A stretch of 52,848 nucleotides of DNA from Bacillota bacterium (GCA_023395515.1 JAEWZB010000022.1:1-52848), one strand, 5' to 3'; counted from the first letter of the stretch, positions 15,483 to 24,720 are shown. Numbers and translations: made by a program. The notes: generated by a model not told the origin, from the sequence alone.

Positions 15483-17051
15483 TTACTCGGCCTTTAGCTG
15501 AAAAATCTCTTTAGCACGCTCACGGAGCACCTGCTTTTGTATCTTATTAGCACTATTTAGGGGTAATTTATCGATAAATCCGATATAACGAGGTTTTTTG
15601 TAACTAGCCATATTATTACGGCAAAAGCGTATAACTTCTTCTGCAGTAAGCTGCTCGCCCGGTTTAATTATGATAGCTACACCTACGGATTCACCGAATT
15701 CATCATCAGACACTCCTATTACTGCACAATCTTCTATAGCAGGATGATTTCTTAAAATACCTTCTACCTCCTGAGGATAAACATTTTCTCCCCCCGTCTT
15801 AATCATGTCATCTTTGCGGTCCACCATATAATAGAAGCCCTCTTCGTCTTGGTAAAATAAATCATTACTATAGTACCAACCGCCTTTAACCGCTGCCTCG
15901 GTCAACTCCGGCTGCTTCAAATAATGGTCAAAAATAAAGGTCGATCTGATTATGGCTTCTCCTATTTCTCCCCGGGCAACATCTTGACCAGATCCATCTA
16001 CCAGCCGCATTTCTGAGAAATTGCTAATTTTCCCGGTACTATGTATTAGCTTAGGGTTTTTTTCAATTTCCTCTTTACTCAAAACCATACTAGTTGAAGC
16101 TCCTACTTCTGTAGACCCGTATGAAGTCTTGATTTTAGCTCGGGGAAATAGTTCTAACATCTTTTCTGTATAAGTCAGGGAGTTTTTACCCCCGGAGGTC
16201 TGGGCTTCCTCAACACAACTGAGGTCATATTTTTCTCTGCCTGCAACCTCAGTTAACCGCATATACAGTACCGGTGGTATTAGTAACACTTGCGTGACAC
16301 GATGCTTATCTATCATCTCCAGTATTTCTTCCCCTTCGGCTCTATGCAGGGGAATAAAGGTACCCCCTAAGGCCATTATCTTCATTAGTAACCCTAGTCC
16401 AGCCGTATGGAATAGGGGACTATGGGTCAATAATATTTCTCTTTTGTCCTTAGGAGAATTATTTTCGGAAGCAAACATGGTGGCATAATCCCGGACTATG
16501 CGGTGAGTACGTACCACTCCCTTAGGTATCCCGGTTGTCCCACTGGTATACATAATTACCGACCAGTCTTTTTCATTTATTTCTATTCCCGGTTCTTCTT
16601 TAGAACCGGTTGCACAGAGCAGGTCTAAGTCCCAATCACCTTGCGGGAGGGTATCATTACCACCACAACGAATGAATATTTTAAGAAATGGGCTATTCGC
16701 CCTGGCCGGTAAAATAGTTTGGGTATATTCATGACCATAAATAAGAGCTTTACACTCGGCATAATCGAGATTCCCGGCAATTTCTTGGGCCAAAAGGCGA
16801 TAGTTTAAAGGTACTGCTACTGCGCCGATCTTTTGTAGGGCAAAAAACAAGGTTACAAACTGATCACAATTATGTAATATGAATCCTACCCTATCGCCTT
16901 TATTAATGCCTAAGGCAGTTAAATTGTTGGCCAAGATATTGGTTCTTTGGTTTAGCTCATCATAAGTAAATTCTTTATCTTCAAATATCAAGGCGGTTCT
17001 GTCTGGATAACAGGTAGCATTGCGTATTAAGAAATATCCAACTCCGTACAT
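15483..17051 (-). CDS. Acyl-CoA synthetase (AMP-forming), CaiC-like
   Basis: The 522-residue protein is a complete adenylate-forming ligase. The phosphate-binding motif YTSGTTGIPKG lies at 168-178, and later motifs include YGSTEVG (about 315), YYSNDLF, RKDDMIKTGGENVYP (about 415-430) and the C-terminal lysine region NSANKIQK (about 504). It should convert a carboxylate, ATP and CoA to acyl-CoA, AMP and pyrophosphate. The length equals that of E. coli CaiC (carnitine/crotonobetaine CoA ligase), and the genes upstream are fixA, fixB, caiB-like, fixC and fixX, the same set as in the carnitine pathway. The true substrate is unknown. It starts 190 bp after fixX, where I find no convincing gene. 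Confidence 0.85.
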   Translation of the reverse strand: MYGVGYFLIRNATCYPDRTALIFEDKEFTYDELNQRTNILANNLTALGINKGDRVGFILHNCDQFVTLFFALQKIGAVAVPLNYRLLAQEIAGNLDYAECKALIYGHEYTQTILPARANSPFLKIFIRCGGNDTLPQGDWDLDLLCATGSKEEPGIEINEKDWSVIMYTSGTTGIPKGVVRTHRIVRDYATMFASENNSPKDKREILLTHSPLFHTAGLGLLMKIMALGGTFIPLHRAEGEEILEMIDKHRVTQVLLIPPVLYMRLTEVAGREKYDLSCVEEAQTSGGKNSLTYTEKMLELFPRAKIKTSYGSTEVGASTSMVLSKEEIEKNPKLIHSTGKISNFSEMRLVDGSGQDVARGEIGEAIIRSTFIFDHYLKQPELTEAAVKGGWYYSNDLFYQDEEGFYYMVDRKDDMIKTGGENVYPQEVEGILRNHPAIEDCAVIGVSDDEFGESVGVAIIIKPGEQLTAEEVIRFCRNNMASYKKPRYIGFIDKLPLNSANKIQKQVLRERAKEIFQLKAE

Positions 17052-17242
17052 ATTATTACCTCCAATAGACTTTCACTTGGAAATATTTCTCTTGACCATA
17101 TCCCAACCCCAATACTTTTCTAGCTTCCCCCTAGTTGAGATATTAATATTATCCTTCCAGTTAGCCGGAATGTCCGTTCTATGAATTAAGATTAATTTTT
17201 TAGAATTTATCTTATTACCGGATAGATATAATAACGCTCCTT

Positions 17243-17527
17243 CTATCCATACCGAAATTCTATTCCGCACTCACCTTTAGGATGATTCCATTCTTTTACC
17301 ACCGTTCCCAGGGCTAATACCCTACAGGTACCACATTCCAGACAGCCGGCATAATCGAAGCTAAGGCTTTGATCGGCATTTAATTTATAAATACCGGCCG
17401 GGCAAGCCTGAACCAGTTTCTGTTTTTCCTTCAGGTCCGGATAATCTTTATTAATAGTTATATGGGCATAGCCTTCGTCTACGTGAAATTTGTTTACTCC
17501 CAGCTTTTCCTCAATAGTCATACTCAT
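17243..17527 (-). CDS. fixX: Ferredoxin-like protein FixX
   Basis: The 94-residue protein has the size of FixX (95 in E. coli) and one set of iron-sulfur ligands: Cys42 in QACPAGIYK and Cys62/Cys65/Cys68 in GCLECGTC. FixX proteins carry a [4Fe-4S] cluster and pass electrons from FixAB to the FixC flavoprotein or quinone. The ATG overlaps the fixC stop codon (ATGA), so the two are translationally coupled. The position directly after fixC is the standard order fixABCX, here with caiB inserted between fixB and fixC. Confidence 0.9.
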   Translation of the reverse strand: MSMTIEEKLGVNKFHVDEGYAHITINKDYPDLKEKQKLVQACPAGIYKLNADQSLSFDYAGCLECGTCRVLALGTVVKEWNHPKGECGIEFRYG

Positions 17528-18813
17528 AGGGCTCTTCCCCCTTTCCAGGCATCTTTAAGTAAGTTCCATAAGCCGATTTTTCTCAAATGCTTCATAACCT
17601 TTTTAATAATAGGAACAGCCGGTTTTCCGTCCATGATAAACATATCGGCCATCAAATCTGCCAACAGATTAGGATAATCTTTATATACCCGGGGATTTTC
17701 CATGAACGCGGGAAAATCCTTATAAAGCTTCATATCCTTTAACACAAAACTTTCTTCCAGTAAACGTTGATAAATAGACAGGTCAGAGGCAGTAAAAGAA
17801 TTCTTTTCCTTAGCCTGAATAATAGCTTTAGCCGCATATTCAGCCGAAGCAATAGCCAGGTCCATGCCCCGCACTGCATAGCCGGTATTTATTACTAATC
17901 CGGCCGCATCCCCTACTATCACAACTCCATCCCGATATAATTCAGGCAGCATATTATAACCGGCTTCAGGAACTAAATGTCCTGAGTATTCCACGGTTTT
18001 TCCGTCTTTTATTAAAGGAGCTATTAATGGATGCGCCTTAAACTCTTCCATCATTTGCGGCACAGTTTTATCCGTATGGTCTAGCTCGCTAAGGGTACAT
18101 ACTATCCCTAAGGATATAGACTCTTTATTGGTATATAAGAATCCTCCGCCCGTGCATCCGTCCGTAACTGAACCGGCCAATAACCATGATATACCCTCTT
18201 CTTGGCTAAGATTAAAACGCTGTTGAATTATTTCTGCCGACAGTTCAATTACTTCCTTAGCTCCCACCGCCACTTGTGCTGGAGTTACCCTTTGCTTCAT
18301 TCCTATCTGCTCAGCCAGCAGAGAATTAACCCCATCAGCCAGGACTACTACTTCGGCCTCCATTTCTTCTTCCCCGGTTATAATACCTACTACTTGGTTA
18401 TCTCTTACCAGTAACTTATCCACCAAAATCCCGGTGGCGATAACCGCTCCGGCTTCTTCGGCCTTATCCGCTAGCCACCTATCAAAATCAGCTCTTAAAA
18501 CCGTATAGGAATCACTGTCTGGCTGGGCTAATCTAGTCGATTTATAATCAATAGTCGTGGCACTGTCCGGGGTAAGCATGCTGATTTTTTCATTTATTAT
18601 TTTTCGTTCTATCGGAGCCGTAGCTGCAAAATTTGGTATTATCCGCTCCAAACTATGACTATAGAGTCTGCCCCCGGTCATGTTTTTAGCCCCCGCGAAG
18701 TTGCCGCGTTCTACTATCAATACTTCCAACCCTGCCTGGGCTAAAATGTATCCGGCCACCGAACCTGCAACCCCGGCCCCCACTATTATTGCATCAAATT
18801 TGCTCCCGTCCAT
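17524..18813 (-). CDS. fixC: FixC, ETF:quinone oxidoreductase-type flavoprotein
   Basis: The 429-residue protein is nearly the same length as E. coli FixC (428). The N-terminal IIVGAGVAGSVAGY (about 9-22) is the FAD-binding Rossmann motif; a second FAD contact is in GVVIVGDAAGLVINTG (about 292-307). FixC resembles the flavin domain of ETF-quinone oxidoreductase. With FixX it forms the acceptor part of the FixABCX complex, which in nitrogen fixers bifurcates electrons from NADH to quinone and ferredoxin. Whether this complex bifurcates, or simply feeds the acyl-CoA dehydrogenase, cannot be decided from sequence alone. It overlaps fixX by 4 bp and follows the caiB-like gene by 30 bp. Confidence 0.9.
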   Translation of the reverse strand: MDGSKFDAIIVGAGVAGSVAGYILAQAGLEVLIVERGNFAGAKNMTGGRLYSHSLERIIPNFAATAPIERKIINEKISMLTPDSATTIDYKSTRLAQPDSDSYTVLRADFDRWLADKAEEAGAVIATGILVDKLLVRDNQVVGIITGEEEMEAEVVVLADGVNSLLAEQIGMKQRVTPAQVAVGAKEVIELSAEIIQQRFNLSQEEGISWLLAGSVTDGCTGGGFLYTNKESISLGIVCTLSELDHTDKTVPQMMEEFKAHPLIAPLIKDGKTVEYSGHLVPEAGYNMLPELYRDGVVIVGDAAGLVINTGYAVRGMDLAIASAEYAAKAIIQAKEKNSFTASDLSIYQRLLEESFVLKDMKLYKDFPAFMENPRVYKDYPNLLADLMADMFIMDGKPAVPIIKKVMKHLRKIGLWNLLKDAWKGGRAL

Positions 18814-18843
18814 AATCTCACCTCTGTTCCTTGGCTGTTTAAA

Positions 18844-20058
18844 TTATAGTTTGCGAATAATTTTATTGGCATAAAAAGCTTCAATCTCCGCAGCGGTGAA
18901 ACCAGCCTCTTCTAATATATCCTCATTATCCATACCGGTAGTGGGGCAACCCCGCCAAATTTGACCAGGATAATTTTTTAACTTGGGTACAATGTTTATA
19001 CCTTTAACTTTTCTGCCATCGGTTGCTTCCCATTCGGTAATGGTTTCACGGGCCATATAGTGCGGGTGCTCTTCCGCCATTTTATAATCCATAATACGAC
19101 TGCAAGTCACACCTGCATTAACTAGTATATTTTCTACTTCTAAGGCAGTATGAGATGCACATAATTCAGCTAGCTTTTCTTCCAAAAGGTCCCCACCGGG
19201 AGTATTTAAAGGCGCAAAGTTTTTATCACTGGGGAACAATTCTGAGCCGAATTCCAGGCCAAAAAGCGGCAAACCTTGCTTCATAACCGAAGGCCCCAGC
19301 CACATCATATAAACATCATTGCCATCTTTACAGGTATAAGCGCCCCAACCGGCAGTTACATCGTTATGGTTTCCCACCCGGGGCGAAGGAACACCGCGGG
19401 TTAACCAATCCATAGGACGCTGATTTTGGAAACGAATGGCTGCTTCATATTGAGCAACATCAAGGCTTTCCCCTTTGCCAGTTTTTTGTGCCTTGCGTAC
19501 TGCTGCTAATGAAACCCCTAAGGTCAAAAGGCCGGCATAATAATCGGTGGGAATTTCCCGTGCTGCTACCGGGGCACGGTCGGGAAATCCATTTAAGTGC
19601 ATCATACACCCAAAAGCTTGCATTATAGGATCATAAGCCCCTCTAATAACATATTCGGAGTCACCTGATTGACCATACCCGGACAGGTGAGCTATAACCA
19701 GCTTGGGGTTCCACGACCAAAGCACTTCATCACTTAAACCCCATTTTTCCCACTGGCCACCTTTAGAAGATTCAATAAATATGTCGGCATCTTTTAATAG
19801 AGCTGCCAGTATCTTTTTGCCCTCTGGACTCGGAATATTTAAGGAAATATTTCTCATGTTTCTTCGTTCTGATTCGGCTCCCATGCCCCCCTTGCCCCGG
19901 TTGGTATCAATCGCTAAGGTACTCTCGATCCATATGACATCAGCTCCCATTTCAGCCATTAATTCTGCTGCAATAGGTCCTGCTACAACCGTAGATGCAT
20001 GAACAACCTTCAAATCGGATAAAAGTCCAAATTCCGGAATATCAGTTTTTTTAGCCAT
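18844..20058 (-). CDS. caiB: Family III CoA-transferase, CaiB-like
   Basis: The 404-residue protein is close in length and wording to E. coli CaiB (405), which moves CoA between gamma-butyrobetainyl-CoA and carnitine or crotonobetaine. Shared stretches include NPKLVIAHLSGYGQSG (about 117-132) and a C-terminal KNYPGQIWRG near 370. Asp172, in PTDYYAGL, matches the catalytic Asp169 of CaiB that forms the mixed anhydride. The recombination of substrate and product CoA esters saves ATP, so the CaiC ligase would only be needed for priming. The gene lies between fixB and fixC. The neighbours lack caiD, so the natural substrate need not be carnitine. Confidence 0.88.
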   Translation of the reverse strand: MAKKTDIPEFGLLSDLKVVHASTVVAGPIAAELMAEMGADVIWIESTLAIDTNRGKGGMGAESERRNMRNISLNIPSPEGKKILAALLKDADIFIESSKGGQWEKWGLSDEVLWSWNPKLVIAHLSGYGQSGDSEYVIRGAYDPIMQAFGCMMHLNGFPDRAPVAAREIPTDYYAGLLTLGVSLAAVRKAQKTGKGESLDVAQYEAAIRFQNQRPMDWLTRGVPSPRVGNHNDVTAGWGAYTCKDGNDVYMMWLGPSVMKQGLPLFGLEFGSELFPSDKNFAPLNTPGGDLLEEKLAELCASHTALEVENILVNAGVTCSRIMDYKMAEEHPHYMARETITEWEATDGRKVKGINIVPKLKNYPGQIWRGCPTTGMDNEDILEEAGFTAAEIEAFYANKIIRKL

Positions 20059-20130
20059 TAGTTTTTCCTCCTTTGGTTTCTTTGCCTAGTAGGAAATAAT
20101 CCATCTTCCCCACTGTTTAATAAAATTGAG

Positions 20131-21072
20131 TTAGTTCTTAAACTTTTCCATTAAAGCAGGTAATACTGTATACAGATCATCAACAATACCATAATCCGCA
20201 TATTGGAATATGGGAGCCCTTTTATCATTATTTATGGCCACAATAATACCAGCTTGATCTACTCCTACCATGTGCTGAATCTGTCCCGATATACCTACCC
20301 CTATATAGATGTCAGGTTTGAGCATGACCCCGGAGACCCCTACATAACGCTCTTTTCCCATCCAGTGTTCACCTTCGGCAATAGGACGGGTACATCCTAT
20401 TTCTGCCTCCAGCAGATTGGCTAATTCTCTTACTAAATCTAAATCCTGCTGAGCCGCTATTCCCCGGCCTGCGCAAACAACTCTTTTAGCTACCGGTAAG
20501 TTTACCTGCTCACTAGCCCGGGGTTTCACTGCCATGCATTTGACTTGATGGGCGGGCGGCACAAAATTCACTTCTACTATCTCCCCGGTTCTGACCTTAT
20601 CTGGCTCCAAGGGAGCAAATACTCCAGCACCTATGGCAACAACACTAACTTCTCCGGTAGCTTTTTCTTCCCGAAAAGCTACCCCACCGAAAATTCTTTT
20701 TTTGCTTATTAAAGAGGTCTCCTCTACTTTTAAGGCCACCGCATCAGTTAAGACACTAGTCCCTAAAGCAGCCGCCAGTCTGGCTGCTATAAGCCGGCCC
20801 CGAATACTGGCTTTTATGATTACCGCCTGAGGCTTTTCCTGTTTAACTAAGTCAATTAGAGTAGGAAGAAAATCTTCCACCATTTTATCCTGTCCAGTTT
20901 CTCCTAAGCAGTACACTTTATCTGCGCCTAAAGCAATCCCTTTTTTAGCATCCTCCAGGTTCCCGATTAGCACCAAGTCAACTTCCTGGGCGCAAAAACG
21001 TCCTGCGGCACAGATTTCATCTATAGCAGCTGCCTTTTCCGCGAAAACGAATACTCTATCCAACAAACTCAT
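20131..21072 (-). CDS. fixB: Electron transfer flavoprotein alpha subunit, FixB
   Basis: The chosen start is ATG at 21072, preceded by GAAGGAGGTATAAC; this gives 313 residues, exactly the length of E. coli FixB. The open frame extends to 21114, but that would overlap fixA and lacks a ribosome binding site. The C-terminal half has the FAD-binding ETF-alpha pattern: VVCAGRGIA (about 200), SGVMLKPDIYIGVGISGQIQ (about 261) and AINNDKRAPIFQYADYG. FixB and FixA form the ETF that carries electrons to or from the CaiA-like dehydrogenase and FixCX. It starts 13 bp after fixA. Confidence 0.9.
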   Translation of the reverse strand: MSLLDRVFVFAEKAAAIDEICAAGRFCAQEVDLVLIGNLEDAKKGIALGADKVYCLGETGQDKMVEDFLPTLIDLVKQEKPQAVIIKASIRGRLIAARLAAALGTSVLTDAVALKVEETSLISKKRIFGGVAFREEKATGEVSVVAIGAGVFAPLEPDKVRTGEIVEVNFVPPAHQVKCMAVKPRASEQVNLPVAKRVVCAGRGIAAQQDLDLVRELANLLEAEIGCTRPIAEGEHWMGKERYVGVSGVMLKPDIYIGVGISGQIQHMVGVDQAGIIVAINNDKRAPIFQYADYGIVDDLYTVLPALMEKFKN

Positions 21073-21085
21073 GTTATACCTCCTT

Positions 21086-21853
21086 CTAACCCAGCTCCCG
21101 TTGAATATATTCATATAATTTAGTTATATTTTCTTCACTGGCTCCCTCCAGAATTATACGTTGGCGTTCAGTTTGTTCAGAAGCCTTGGTGCTTATATAC
21201 TCAACGGTATTCATAATACTTATCCCTAAATCACTCAAACTCCATTTAGTTTCCGGTTTTTTACCGGCAGCTAAAATTTCTTTAAGGGTGGGAATACGAG
21301 GTACATTTATATCAGTAGTAACGGATAATACTGCCGGAAGGGTTACTTCTAAAACTTCTACTTCATCTTCCAAGGTTCGCTCCACCATGATTTTGCCGGC
21401 TTGGGGAGTAATTTTGCTGACAGAATTTAAAGTTGTTACCCCTAACAATTCTCCTAATTGTGAACCTACTTGTTGGGCGTATAGATCTGCGGAACCTTCC
21501 CCGCAAATAACCAGATCATATTCACCTATTTTTTTAATAGCTTCGGCTAAAAGATTAGCGGTGTTATGTCCATCCAAATCTTTTAAGCCATTATCAACTA
21601 CCGTAACTAAATCTTCCGGGCCCCGTGATAAAATGGCTTTTTTCAATTTGGCATTTTCCAGTATTTTATCACCCACACTTAAGGCGGTAACTTTCCCTCC
21701 TATCGCTTCAACTAATTGCATTCCTGCCTCTACCCCGTTAAGATCATAAGCCCCTATCTTCCACTCGGCTTTATCCCAAGCCAGGGTACGGTCAGCATTT
21801 ATTATCAAATCTTGTTCTTCCGGTACTAATTTGTAACATGCAATAATATTCAA
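21086..21853 (-). CDS. fixA: Electron transfer flavoprotein beta subunit, FixA
   Basis: The best start is TTG at 21853, preceded by AGAGGTGATATT. It gives MNIIACYKLVPEEQDLIIN, which aligns with the usual FixA N-terminus, and 255 residues (E. coli 256). A longer frame begins at 21880 but has no ribosome binding site. Typical features are WKIGAYDLNGVEAGMQL and the loop DLVICGEGSADLYAQQVG near residues 110-127. It is followed at 13 bp by fixB and preceded by the SLC13-type permease gene at a 35-bp distance, all in one operon. Confidence 0.9.
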   Translation of the reverse strand: MNIIACYKLVPEEQDLIINADRTLAWDKAEWKIGAYDLNGVEAGMQLVEAIGGKVTALSVGDKILENAKLKKAILSRGPEDLVTVVDNGLKDLDGHNTANLLAEAIKKIGEYDLVICGEGSADLYAQQVGSQLGELLGVTTLNSVSKITPQAGKIMVERTLEDEVEVLEVTLPAVLSVTTDINVPRIPTLKEILAAGKKPETKWSLSDLGISIMNTVEYISTKASEQTERQRIILEGASEENITKLYEYIQRELG

Positions 21854-21888
21854 AATATCACCTCTTTTTATCTGAATCATTTAAGGAA

Positions 21889-23292
21889 TTAACTAATAAA
21901 GCCCATTATCTGCCATAAAGGAATACTTGCGGTACAGGCAATCAAATTAATTACCATAAAAGCTATATTCATAGGCTGGTTATCATTATGATCTACCATA
22001 CCGCCCCCCGTAGCTCCCAAGGCGGCTACATAAGTTACATTAGTAAAGGAGAAATGCCAGACTAAAGTAGACATATAGGTAACAAACAGCAGTACAAAAG
22101 GATGGATGCCCACCGCTTGGGTAACCCCAACCAGAGCAGCATAGAAAAGGGCTGTTACTGCCGTTTGGGAAATGACAACTGCCCGAACAATATAAACTGC
22201 TATACATATGATAGGGATTAGCAGGTAGGGATTTACTGCCAGGGGCCCTAAAATAGGAGTGATAATTCCTCCCAGCCAAGTGTGAATACTTAACTTAGAA
22301 ATTAAAGCAGCTAACGAGAAAATACCACCTACAAAGAAAACGGTTCCCCAGGCTAAATTTTTAAAATCCTTAGCATCAAATAATCCGAATACTGCCATAA
22401 GGAATAAAATAATAAGAGCCCAACTGGTAGAATCAATACCGTGGAATTGGCTTGTCATCCAGCCTAACAAAGCTGCCGCCAGAAGAAATCCGGCTATTTT
22501 TTCATCTCTGGTTATGGTTCCCAGCGCGTCTAAGCTTTTCTTAGCAAAACCTTTTTCGATATGAACTGCTACTTCATCCTTTTCAGGATTACAAACTATC
22601 ATTATGGCAATAAAGCTCAAAATGCCTAATACCAGTAGCCACAACCAAGAGGAAGCAAACCACTTAACCCAAGTAAATTCTGCGGCTGTTTCCGGAGGCA
22701 TAAAACCTAACATGGTAACCACCGGGATAGCTCCACTTAAAAAGGCACAACCAAAAATACCACTTGAAATCCACATGGCCGCAAACATGCCCCGCGAACC
22801 GTTGCTGCCTTTTTTGTATCCTAAGGAGCTGGATGCAGTAGCCGAAAATGGTGCGAGAATAACCGCTTTGGCGGTTAAGCTTGGAATTAAAGGGCTGATT
22901 ACTAATCCACTGGCAAATAAAGCGGCAATTTGCCCTTTATAATTTTCCGGGAACAAGCTTAATATTTTAAAAGAAATACGTTTGAGCAAACCCGTTTTTC
23001 CCACTACAGCAGAAATTCCAAAGGCGGCAATAACGAGCCACACCGAGGCCCCGGCAAACGGGGCAAAAGCCGCCGAAAAATCGGTAATATTAAATACCAC
23101 AAATAAGGTCATAGCTATAATAACTACAACATGTTCGTCAATAACCCGAAAGACCAGCCAAAATATAGCACAAACAAATATACCCATAAATATCATAGCA
23201 GCCTTCTCTAAGCCTTCCGGCGGGGTAATCATTGCGATAATTGCACCAATTATTATAGGAAGAACTATCTGTAACGTTCTTTTAGTATCCAT
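21889..23292 (-). CDS. SLC13/DASS-type anion permease
   Basis: The 467-residue protein has about 12 to 14 membrane segments arranged as two repeats, each with a hydrophilic hairpin loop (SLTAKAVILAP near 137-147 and a polar loop FSFTNVTYVAALGATGGG near 412-429). This is the pattern of the divalent anion:sodium symporter/SLC13 group that imports succinate, citrate, tartrate or sulfate. Its insertion between the acyl-CoA dehydrogenase and fixA implies that it imports, or exchanges, the substrate of the operon. E. coli uses the BCCT-type CaiT in the same position of its carnitine pathway, so the chemical nature of the substrate probably differs: an anion rather than a betaine. Confidence 0.8.
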   Translation of the reverse strand: MDTKRTLQIVLPIIIGAIIAMITPPEGLEKAAMIFMGIFVCAIFWLVFRVIDEHVVVIIAMTLFVVFNITDFSAAFAPFAGASVWLVIAAFGISAVVGKTGLLKRISFKILSLFPENYKGQIAALFASGLVISPLIPSLTAKAVILAPFSATASSSLGYKKGSNGSRGMFAAMWISSGIFGCAFLSGAIPVVTMLGFMPPETAAEFTWVKWFASSWLWLLVLGILSFIAIMIVCNPEKDEVAVHIEKGFAKKSLDALGTITRDEKIAGFLLAAALLGWMTSQFHGIDSTSWALIILFLMAVFGLFDAKDFKNLAWGTVFFVGGIFSLAALISKLSIHTWLGGIITPILGPLAVNPYLLIPIICIAVYIVRAVVISQTAVTALFYAALVGVTQAVGIHPFVLLFVTYMSTLVWHFSFTNVTYVAALGATGGGMVDHNDNQPMNIAFMVINLIACTASIPLWQIMGFIS

Positions 23293-23365
23293 TAAACTTT
23301 CAACTCCTTACATATTATTAGCCATTACATATAAGGGAAAAGGAATAAAATCGCGCCGGCAGCAA

Positions 23366-24520
23366 TTATCTTTTTTTAGCAAATTCTTTTAAAATTGCTT
23401 TACTGGCAACCCGAATCATAATTTGGTCGGTACCCCCGCCAATACGATTTAAGCGGGCATCTCTCCATAATCTGGATACTCTGTTATCACTGGCATAACC
23501 ATAACCGCCAAATATCTGCATAGCATCATCACACACCTCAAAAGCAGCTTGGGCACAATATAGCTTAGCTACGGCAGCAGATGCATTAATATTTATATCA
23601 TGGTCTTTTTCCCAGGCACACTTATAAAGGAGATTGCGCATATTTTCGATTTTGGTATGCATATTAACAATCATTTCCTGGATTAATTGGAACTGTCCGA
23701 TAGCCTGACCGAATTGAACTCTTTGAGTAGCATATTTAACTGCATCATTGTAGGCACAAACGGCATATCCTAAAGATTCAGCCGCTAAAACTAAACGCTC
23801 AACCTCAAAGTTTTGCATTAACTGTACAAATCCGTTTCCTTCCACACCTACTAAATCCTTTTCTTCCACCTCAACATTATTAAGGTATACATCACACATG
23901 CTTCTAAGCTTATTGCCGACTTTTTCAAATTTCTCGATTTTTATACCGGGGGCATCCATAGGCACCATCCACATGGATATAGCTTGACGGGGATCAGTAG
24001 CTTCGGGATTTCGGGCCAGACATAGCATGTTTTTAATGCGGTCGGCATCTGTAATCATAGTCTTATGGCCATTTATGTAGACCTTTCCGTTCTTGCGTAT
24101 ATAAGATGTAGCCAGTTGACTATTATCTGAGCCAGCCTGAGGTTCAGTTATACCTAAGCAAAATCCCATGCCTTTGCCTTCCTGCAATTCTTCCATAACC
24201 GTGGCTTTTTGCTCTTCATTGCCAAAAGCTAATATATCATCAACCTGTAGAATAGCCCCTAATCCGGGTGGATATCCATAACTACCGATTTTTTCGCATA
24301 CCATTATCATAGTTTGAGTGTCTACCTCGGTTCCGCCATATTCTTCGGGGATTCCTAATAATCCAAACCCGGCATCAATCATGGCTTTTCTGAATTCTAT
24401 TACCGGGACTTGTTTTTTCTCACATTCCTGAATATAGCTCTCGCCAAATTCAGCACTTTGGAAAAACTCATCTAAACTTTCCAATAATAATTCCTGTTCA
24501 TCGGTCTTTCTAAAATCCAT
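23366..24520 (-). CDS. caiA: Acyl-CoA dehydrogenase, CaiA-like
   Basis: The 384-residue protein begins MDFRKTDEQ like CaiA, and contains the FAD/CoA motifs GITEPQAGSD (about 124-133) and RVQFGQAIGQFQLIQE (about 267-282). The usual catalytic YEG glutamate near the C-terminus is replaced (RIGGGTDQIM; Gly362), but Glu241 in FEVERLVLA occupies the place of the catalytic base of isovaleryl-CoA and long-chain dehydrogenases. CaiA has the same relocation. The expected reaction is reversible reduction of an alpha,beta-unsaturated acyl-CoA with electrons from FixAB. It is the first gene of the nine-gene operon, about 110 bp downstream of a sigma-54 promoter. The ATG at 24520 is chosen over GTG at 24532, which overlaps AAGGAG. 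Confidence 0.88.
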   Translation of the reverse strand: MDFRKTDEQELLLESLDEFFQSAEFGESYIQECEKKQVPVIEFRKAMIDAGFGLLGIPEEYGGTEVDTQTMIMVCEKIGSYGYPPGLGAILQVDDILAFGNEEQKATVMEELQEGKGMGFCLGITEPQAGSDNSQLATSYIRKNGKVYINGHKTMITDADRIKNMLCLARNPEATDPRQAISMWMVPMDAPGIKIEKFEKVGNKLRSMCDVYLNNVEVEEKDLVGVEGNGFVQLMQNFEVERLVLAAESLGYAVCAYNDAVKYATQRVQFGQAIGQFQLIQEMIVNMHTKIENMRNLLYKCAWEKDHDININASAAVAKLYCAQAAFEVCDDAMQIFGGYGYASDNRVSRLWRDARLNRIGGGTDQIMIRVASKAILKEFAKKR

Positions 24521-24629
24521 CGTAAAATTCACTCCTTAGTTCTAATCATTAATTCTTAATAAAGATGCGAATTAACACCTCCCTGCTAATGGTTGGGGTC
24601 AAGATTTTCACTTGATTGACTATCCAATA

Positions 24630-24647
24630 AAGCAATAATCATGCCAG
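24630..24647 (-). promoter_or_regulatory. Sigma-54 (-24/-12) promoter of the cai/fix operon
   Basis: On the minus strand the site reads CTGGCATGATTATTGCTT, with GG and GC ten bases apart. It lies about 110 bp upstream of the caiA-like start codon, in a 307-bp gap after the gene for sigma-54 activator 2. The promoter of the divergent metallo-beta-lactamase-fold gene (26978) has almost the same sequence, CTGGCATGAATAATGCAA. Confidence 0.8.
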
Positions 24648-24690
24648 TTAGATAAACCCTAATTTTATGGGCTTTTAACACTGTTCGAGT

Positions 24691-24720
24691 TGTAGCGCTA
24701 CAGTACAATAACCAGCTACA
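24691..24720 (-). promoter_or_regulatory. Candidate enhancer site of sigma-54 activator 2 (TGTAGC/GCTACA)
   Basis: A perfect 12-bp palindrome TGTAGCGCTACA lies at 24691-24702 and one more half-site GCTACA at 24715-24720, about 45-75 bp upstream of the -24 element. The same half-sites, spaced by five bases, occur in front of the activator's own gene and the divergent metallo-beta-lactamase-fold gene (26862-26880). This recurrence makes it the likely binding site of activator 2. Confidence 0.6.

Noticed and set aside
17073..17270. 65-codon frame between fixX and the CaiC-like gene
   Set aside because: It overlaps the end of fixX, starts with GTG directly at AAAGGTGA without proper spacing, and its translation has no recognisable fold. 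I regard the 190-bp gap as non-coding.
21186..21749. 187-codon plus-strand frame inside fixA
   Set aside because: The minus-strand fixA is certain; the opposite frame has biased composition from the antisense of ETF codons and no ribosome binding site.
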